Assembly: GCA_002361355.1 (NCBI GenBank)
Contig: DESQ01000002.1
Span: 1 to 26,235 of the forward strand
DNA: 26,235 nucleotides
Source: Lachnospiraceae bacterium UBA3310
GTDB taxonomy: Bacteria; Bacillota; Clostridia; Lachnospirales; Lachnospiraceae
Reading direction: 5' to 3'
Under the pieces are notes generated by a model. That model searched no databases and was not told the origin of the DNA. It saw only the letters and a list, made by a program, of their open reading frames with translations. The position numbers were made by a program, and so were the translations under genes. Below, one piece after another: positions 22,286 to 26,235 of the stretch. Position 1 is the first letter of the stretch. Each line of letters opens with the position of its first letter.

Positions 22286-23647
22286 ATGAAATGGATAAAG
22301 CGAACGTCAAGTATACTGGTGGGGGTTTTAGTTTTTGCAGTTATCGTACGCGTACTAAACTATATGTATGTGGGAGGCACGGATGAAGAGGAACGCATCT
22401 TGTGGCACAGTTTTTATGAGGATACGGGGAAAATTGACAATTTATATCTGGGTTCTTCGCATGTTTACCTTGACCTTGATCCCTATCAGCTTGACCAGCT
22501 AAACGGGCAGTATAACTTTAATCTCTCAACACCGGGACAATTGATGAACGGAAGTTATTACCTGCTGAAGGAGGCTGATCGATGTAACAGGTTATCTCAT
22601 GTGTACGTAGAACTTTATTATTTTTATAATGTGAAGGATAATTTTGGCGAGGACAGGGAACCGATAGATGCATTTGTATCGTGTAATTGGGAAAATACTG
22701 ATTATATGCGATTATCGTTTAATAAGCTGCAGTATATGATAACAATGGCGGATATGGAAAAATATCCGGATATTGTTTTCGGATTCAGCAGATATCGCGA
22801 GCACCTTGATGATTGGGATTATGTGAAGGGGACAATGGGGAGGAAGAGGAGCAGCAAGTATCTCAATTATCAGTACCGCATTGACTGGGATGATGATGGA
22901 AATATGTATGATGAATATTTACCAAGAGGCCGTGTTTATTCTTCAAAAAAATATCTTGGTAAACAGAGATTTCTTATACAAGACAAGATTTTAAAAAAAA
23001 ATCCAATGGCAGAAACGAGCGAAGCATACTTACGAAAAGTGATAACATACTGTCAAAAGAGAGAGATACCAATTACCCTTTTTATTTCACCAATTTATGA
23101 ACTACAGTTGATCAGTACAGAGCATTATGACAATTACCTGAATCAGGTGAGAGAGATCGCTGAGGAGTACGATGTGGATATTTATGATTTCAATCTTGTG
23201 GGAGAGGAGTATTTACCTATTCAGGAGCCCGAATATTTTAGGGATGTCGGACACTTGAACTCGACAGGCGCAGATTTATATACAGAATTTTTTTATAAGA
23301 TAATGTCCGGCGGTGCAGTAGAAAATCAAAAATATTTTTATGATACTTATGAACAAAAGCTTGCACATGCAAAACCGGAGGTATATGGGATTTATTTTCG
23401 GGATGAAGAGCAGGAGGAAGAGGGAGCGGCAACTGATAGAAATATGTTTATTGCATCAAACAGGAACGAAGGAATGGAGTATAGAATTGTAATGACTCCG
23501 GAGGAGGGAAACGCGCAGTATCTGGTTCAGGATTTCAGTGAAAACAGGATGTTTAAAGTGGACAGGGGCGAGCATGGTACATGCTCGATTGTATACAGAA
23601 TGAAGGATACGCCGGCTGCGGAACAGACAATAGAGATTACATATTGA
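22286..23647 (+). CDS. Membrane-anchored SGNH/GDSL-like partner of MBOAT protein
   Basis: A 453-residue protein with one N-terminal membrane helix (about residues 6-26) and an extracytoplasmic SGNH hydrolase-like domain, as in AlgJ, AlgX and DltD-type partners that pass the acyl group to the polymer. Block I is YLGSSHVYLDLDP, with the likely nucleophile S58. Block V is D320-x2-H323 in RDVGHLNSTGADLY. ITLFISPIYE is the strand before the latter. After about residue 350 a C-terminal beta-rich domain of about 100 residues follows, which I do not recognise and which may bind glycan. I chose the ATG at 22286, with AAGGA 10 nt upstream, over an in-frame GTG at 22277 that is too close to the SD. It is AT-rich like its partner. 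Target polymer unknown. Confidence 0.87.
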   Translation: MKWIKRTSSILVGVLVFAVIVRVLNYMYVGGTDEEERILWHSFYEDTGKIDNLYLGSSHVYLDLDPYQLDQLNGQYNFNLSTPGQLMNGSYYLLKEADRCNRLSHVYVELYYFYNVKDNFGEDREPIDAFVSCNWENTDYMRLSFNKLQYMITMADMEKYPDIVFGFSRYREHLDDWDYVKGTMGRKRSSKYLNYQYRIDWDDDGNMYDEYLPRGRVYSSKKYLGKQRFLIQDKILKKNPMAETSEAYLRKVITYCQKREIPITLFISPIYELQLISTEHYDNYLNQVREIAEEYDVDIYDFNLVGEEYLPIQEPEYFRDVGHLNSTGADLYTEFFYKIMSGGAVENQKYFYDTYEQKLAHAKPEVYGIYFRDEEQEEEGAATDRNMFIASNRNEGMEYRIVMTPEEGNAQYLVQDFSENRMFKVDRGEHGTCSIVYRMKDTPAAEQTIEITY

Positions 23648-23775
23648 TTGCAGGAAAATTTATATGTTGCGCGCAATGTTGCGAATATATCTGCTTAATT
23701 TTAGATGAAAGTTGCTTTTTATTTAAGGGAATGATACACTTAAAAAAACACTTTAATAAAGCAACGGAGTCTGTG
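23648..23775 (+). other. Gap before ROK gene with palindrome and hairpin
   Basis: The gap holds a perfect 10-bp palindrome TTGCGCGCAA (23667-23676) and a perfect 8-bp inverted repeat GTTGCTTT (23711-23718) / AAAGCAAC (23758-23765) enclosing 39 nt. The second could fold into a hairpin just before the SD CGGAG of the ROK gene. No convincing promoter was found. Either element could be an operator for the ROK regulator. Confidence 0.4.
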
Positions 23776-24900
23776 ATGGAAAAAAAGATAACGAACATGG
23801 AGGTAAAGCGGAAAAACAGAAACGGGGTTTTCCGCTATATCTGTAAGAACGGGACGGTATCCAATCCGGACATCTCCTATCATCTGAAAATCAGCCTGCC
23901 GACAGCGACGCAGATCACAAAAGAGCTGATTGCGGAAGGGCTGGTAGAAGAGAGAGGGGAAATGCAGTCGACCGGAGGGCGAAGGGCGAAGGCATTATCG
24001 GCAGTGACAGATGCCGGACTGGCGGTGGGACTTGATATTACCAAAAACCATATTGCGTTTGTGCTTACCAATGTTGTAGGAGAGATACTGAAATATGAGC
24101 GGATCTATCAGCCGTTTGTGGCCGGGGAGGCTTATTATCAGGAGGTCAGTGATAAGCTGGAGGCGTTTTTGGATGAAAGCGGTATTGACAGGGACAAGGT
24201 TTTGGGCGTGGGAATATCCTTTCCGGGGATTATAGATTTGGACAGGGAGCGGATTGCCGATTCCCATATATTGGGCGTGAAGGAATTACCCTTTGCATCG
24301 GTGAGCAAGTTTTTTTCTTATCCCTGCTCTTTTTTGAATGACGCCAATGCGGGCGCTTACGCGGAGGGATATCACTATGAGGAGGCGGAGCGGTTCTTTT
24401 ATCTGTCTTTAAGTAACACAGTGGGCGGAGCGGTTTTCAGCAAAAAGGAACTGATACAGGGGAAGAACTTCCGGTGCGGTGAAGTCGGCCACATGACGGT
24501 AGTGATAGACGGTGAGCGCTGCTACTGCGGGAAAGACGGATGCCTGGACGCCTATTGTGCAGCCGGGCGGTTAGCTGACATGGCAGGCGGAAAGTTGGAA
24601 CATTTTTTTGAGCTGTTGGATCAGGGGGAAGCGGAGGCGGTAAAGAGATGGGATTCCTATACCGGTTATCTGGCCATAGCGGTGAATAATATCCATATGC
24701 TTCTGGACTGTGATGTTGTTTTAGGAGGCTATGTGGGAAGCTGTATCGGCACGCACCTTTGGGATGTATGGGAGAAAGTTGCAAAGAGGGACACGTTCGG
24801 GGAGAAGGATCCCTATGTGAAAGCCTGTCATTATAAGGTGGCAGCGGCCGCATTGGGGGCAGCCCTGAAAGTGATAGAGACATTTGTCAGTCAGATATGA
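23776..24900 (+). CDS. ROK family transcriptional regulator
   Basis: A 374-residue ROK protein with an N-terminal winged helix (about 14-70: GVFRYICKNGTVSNPDISYH, then SLPTATQITKELIAEGLVEE) and a C-terminal sugar-kinase-like domain. The latter has the phosphate-binding strand GLDITKNHIAFVLTN, GISFPGIIDLDRE, and FLNDANAGAYAEGY with the catalytic-position Asp D189. The ROK zinc site is H239 with C249, C251 and C256 (CYCGKDGC), followed by LDA where LEA or LES is usual. Such proteins repress sugar genes and respond to a sugar or sugar phosphate. The frame is open from 23581, overlapping the previous gene, but the ATG at 23776 with CGGAG upstream fits the domain start. The dehydrogenase gene downstream is its most likely target. 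Confidence 0.9.
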   Translation: MEKKITNMEVKRKNRNGVFRYICKNGTVSNPDISYHLKISLPTATQITKELIAEGLVEERGEMQSTGGRRAKALSAVTDAGLAVGLDITKNHIAFVLTNVVGEILKYERIYQPFVAGEAYYQEVSDKLEAFLDESGIDRDKVLGVGISFPGIIDLDRERIADSHILGVKELPFASVSKFFSYPCSFLNDANAGAYAEGYHYEEAERFFYLSLSNTVGGAVFSKKELIQGKNFRCGEVGHMTVVIDGERCYCGKDGCLDAYCAAGRLADMAGGKLEHFFELLDQGEAEAVKRWDSYTGYLAIAVNNIHMLLDCDVVLGGYVGSCIGTHLWDVWEKVAKRDTFGEKDPYVKACHYKVAAAALGAALKVIETFVSQI

Positions 24901-24921
24901 ATATAGAAATGGCAGGGTAAG

Positions 24922-24946
24922 AGGAGCTTCGGAATGAGGCTCCTTT
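24922..24946 (+). terminator. Weak terminator after ROK gene
   Basis: The arms AGGAGC and GCTCCT surround an 11-nt loop, followed only by TTTAATATT. The short stem and poor T-run suggest partial termination. Confidence 0.45.
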
Positions 24947-24950
24947 AATA

Positions 24951-24979
24951 TTGACATTATTTCTTTTATACAATAAAAT
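24951..24979 (+). promoter_or_regulatory. Promoter of polyol dehydrogenase gene
   Basis: TTGACA (24951-24956) and TAAAAT (24974-24979) with a 17-bp spacer. A near-perfect palindrome, CTATTTAATTAAGTAG (24991-25006, one mismatched pair), lies just after the predicted start and is well placed to be a repressor site. Confidence 0.75.
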
Positions 24980-25047
24980 ACATAATAAAACTATTTAATT
25001 AAGTAGAGGGCAAAGAGGAATATATAAGAGAAAGGGAGAAAAAAGTC

Positions 25048-26097
25048 ATGGAAGGAAAAATGAAAGTTGCGGTTATGCTGGGAATCGGAAAGATGGGATT
25101 TGAGGAGAGGGATATCCCGAAGGCAAAGGATAATGAGGTTCTTGTCAAGTTAGAGTATGTGGGAATCTGCGGCAGTGATCTTCATTATTACGAGACAGGG
25201 TCAATCGGGAATTATGTGGTGAAGCCGCCTTTTGTGCTCGGGCATGAACCGGGAGGAACGGTGGTGGAAGTAGGGAAAGATGTGAAGCATTTGAAAGTAG
25301 GCGACAGGGTTGCGCTGGAGCCGGGAAAGACCTGCGGACATTGCGAGTTTTGTAAGACAGGACGCTATAATCTCTGTCCGGATGTGGTCTTTTTTGCAAC
25401 GCCGCCGGTGGATGGAGTATTTCAGGAATATGTGGCACATGAGGCGGATCTGTGCTTTAAACTGCCGGACAATGTGAGCACGATGGAAGGCGCTTTGATT
25501 GAGCCTTTGGCGGTGGGATTCCATGCCGCCATGCAGGGAGGCGTCAGAGCGGGGCAGACAGCGGTGGTTATGGGCGCCGGCTGTATCGGTCTTGTAACGA
25601 TGATGGCTTTGAAGGCGATGGGTGTATCCAGGGTGTATGTGGCGGATATCATGGAAAAACGCCTTGAGAAAGCCCTGGAGCTTGGTGCGGACGGGGTGAT
25701 CAATGCAGGCCAGGCAGATACGGTGGAAGAGGTAAGAAAACTGACGGATGGAAAGGGATGCGATCTTGCGGTGGAAACAGCAGGTACACAGACGACAACG
25801 GTACAGACGATACATATGACTAAAAAAGGCGCCACAATCGTGTTGGTAGGCTACAGCAAGAGCGGGGAGATGACGCTGCCAATGAGCCTTGCGCTGGATA
25901 AAGAACTGACCTTTAAGACCGTATTCCGTTACCGTCATATCTATCCCATGGCGATTGACGCAGTGGCGGCTGGCAAGGTAAATCTGAAAGGAATCGTGAC
26001 AGACGTATTTGAACTGGACGAGGTGCAGAAGGCCATGGATTACAGCGTAAACAATAAAGCCGATACGGTGAAGGCCGTTATTCGTATTACAGGGTAA
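25048..26097 (+). CDS. Zinc-dependent polyol dehydrogenase (sorbitol/xylitol DH family)
   Basis: A cytosolic medium-chain dehydrogenase of 349 residues that oxidises a polyol to a ketose with NAD+. Catalytic zinc ligands are C41 (GICGSD), H66 and E67 (GHEPGG), with E152 (IEPLAVG) in place. The structural zinc site is complete: C96, C99, C102 and C110 (CGHCEFCKTGRYNLC). The Rossmann loop is GAGCIG (176-181) and D200 at the end of the second strand favours NAD over NADP. SDLHYYETG is typical of sorbitol, xylitol and L-iditol dehydrogenases, but the exact substrate cannot be told. I kept the ATG at 25048 (AAAGGGAG 9 nt upstream); a second ATG four codons on is possible. It follows a ROK regulator, fitting sugar-responsive control. 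Confidence 0.93.
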   Translation: MEGKMKVAVMLGIGKMGFEERDIPKAKDNEVLVKLEYVGICGSDLHYYETGSIGNYVVKPPFVLGHEPGGTVVEVGKDVKHLKVGDRVALEPGKTCGHCEFCKTGRYNLCPDVVFFATPPVDGVFQEYVAHEADLCFKLPDNVSTMEGALIEPLAVGFHAAMQGGVRAGQTAVVMGAGCIGLVTMMALKAMGVSRVYVADIMEKRLEKALELGADGVINAGQADTVEEVRKLTDGKGCDLAVETAGTQTTTVQTIHMTKKGATIVLVGYSKSGEMTLPMSLALDKELTFKTVFRYRHIYPMAIDAVAAGKVNLKGIVTDVFELDEVQKAMDYSVNNKADTVKAVIRITG

Positions 26098-26119
26098 CCA
26101 GGCGTTCTTTGCAAAGCTG

Positions 26120-26148
26120 TTGACAAAAATAGATGTATAAGGTATATT
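26120..26148 (+). promoter_or_regulatory. Strong promoter at right edge
   Basis: TTGACA (26120-26125) and TATATT (26143-26148) with a 17-bp spacer. It points out of the window to a gene that is not visible here. Confidence 0.8.
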
Positions 26149-26205
26149 ATAATAAGTTAGTTTTTGCTAACTTATTATTTAGAGCAAAGGTTAGCTTTAA
26201 CTAAC
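26149..26205 (+). promoter_or_regulatory. Twin GTTAG-N6-CTAAC palindromes, candidate iron boxes
   Basis: Two copies of GTTAG-N6-CTAAC (26156-26171 and 26190-26205) start 34 bp apart, directly after the -10 box. The first is embedded in a 12-bp perfect inverted repeat (26149-26160 / 26167-26178). The second, read as AAAGGTTAGCTTTAACTAA, matches the DtxR consensus TTAGGTTAGCCTAACCTAA at 14 of 19 positions by my alignment. This suggests iron-dependent repression of the next gene, perhaps feoAB. The first repeat could also act as an RNA hairpin. Confidence 0.6.
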
Positions 26206-26235
26206 AAAAACGAGAAAGTCCAGCTAAGAAATGTC

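Noticed and set aside
20762..23647. Teichoic acid D-alanylation (dlt) operon
   Set aside because: dltA and dltC are absent and the MBOAT signature fits AlgI-type O-acetyltransferases equally or better.
23581..23775. N-terminal extension of the ROK protein by 65 residues
   Set aside because: It overlaps the SGNH gene, is Cys-rich with no domain, and the ATG at 23776 has an SD and matches the usual ROK start.
25201..25938. Minus-strand frame of 245 codons
   Set aside because: It is a shadow of the dehydrogenase gene, rich in His/Arg/Cys as expected from antisense reading.

Overview
The window looks like chromosomal DNA of a Firmicute of the Clostridia, most likely a Lachnospiraceae gut anaerobe. 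The grounds are strong AGGAGG-type ribosome binding sites, TTGACA/TATAAT promoters with 16-18 bp spacers, lipoprotein signal peptides, and the mix of families seen: a clostridial Lsa/CplR-like ABC-F protein, CUT1 sugar transporter, ROK regulator, MBOAT/SGNH pair and DtxR-like regulator. This is inference from gene content; there is no rRNA or other taxonomic marker. No tRNA, rRNA, CRISPR array, insertion sequence or phage gene was seen.

Layout. (1) 168-764: an acidic, Glu/Ala-rich protein of unknown function. (2) 846-2360, minus: an ABC-F ribosome-protection ATPase behind a leader of about 290 nt that holds a 3-codon upstream ORF, an ATG-TAA start-stop element, two terminator-like hairpins and mutually exclusive pairings. 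This is the best candidate here for an undescribed regulatory system. (3) 2794-7069, plus: a divergently transcribed unit of cupin, MATE efflux protein, Xaa-Pro aminopeptidase and class II aldolase. (4) 7275-8827, plus: an ECF sigma factor with a membrane partner, probably its anti-sigma factor. (5) 14997-8888, minus: an FRG-domain protein, a complete sugar ABC importer (ATPase, two permeases, binding lipoprotein) and then a separately promoted lipoprotein. (6) 15153-16170: a flavodoxin-fold reductase converging on a DtxR-family metalloregulator. (7) 16372-18940, plus: two paralogous small membrane proteins, an AlkD-like DNA glycosylase and a GNAT acetyltransferase. (8) 19037-20261, plus: a PNPOx-like flavin protein and a zinc-type macrodomain. 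(9) 20282-23647: an Xre regulator divergent from an AT-rich MBOAT O-acyltransferase/SGNH pair, with a 30-bp-phased repeat in the shared promoter region. (10) 23776-26097, plus: a ROK regulator and a zinc-dependent polyol dehydrogenase. (11) The right edge holds a strong promoter with two GTTAG-N6-CTAAC palindromes resembling DtxR iron boxes; the gene they control lies outside the window.

How parts fit together: the FRG/ABC operon probably imports a sugar or oligosaccharide. The ROK/dehydrogenase pair probably handles a polyol. The DtxR-like protein may act on the iron-box promoter at the right edge. The MBOAT/SGNH pair probably O-acetylates an exported glycan under control of its divergent Xre repressor. 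The ABC-F leader probably senses translation-blocking antibiotics. Coordinates of coding regions include the stop codon.
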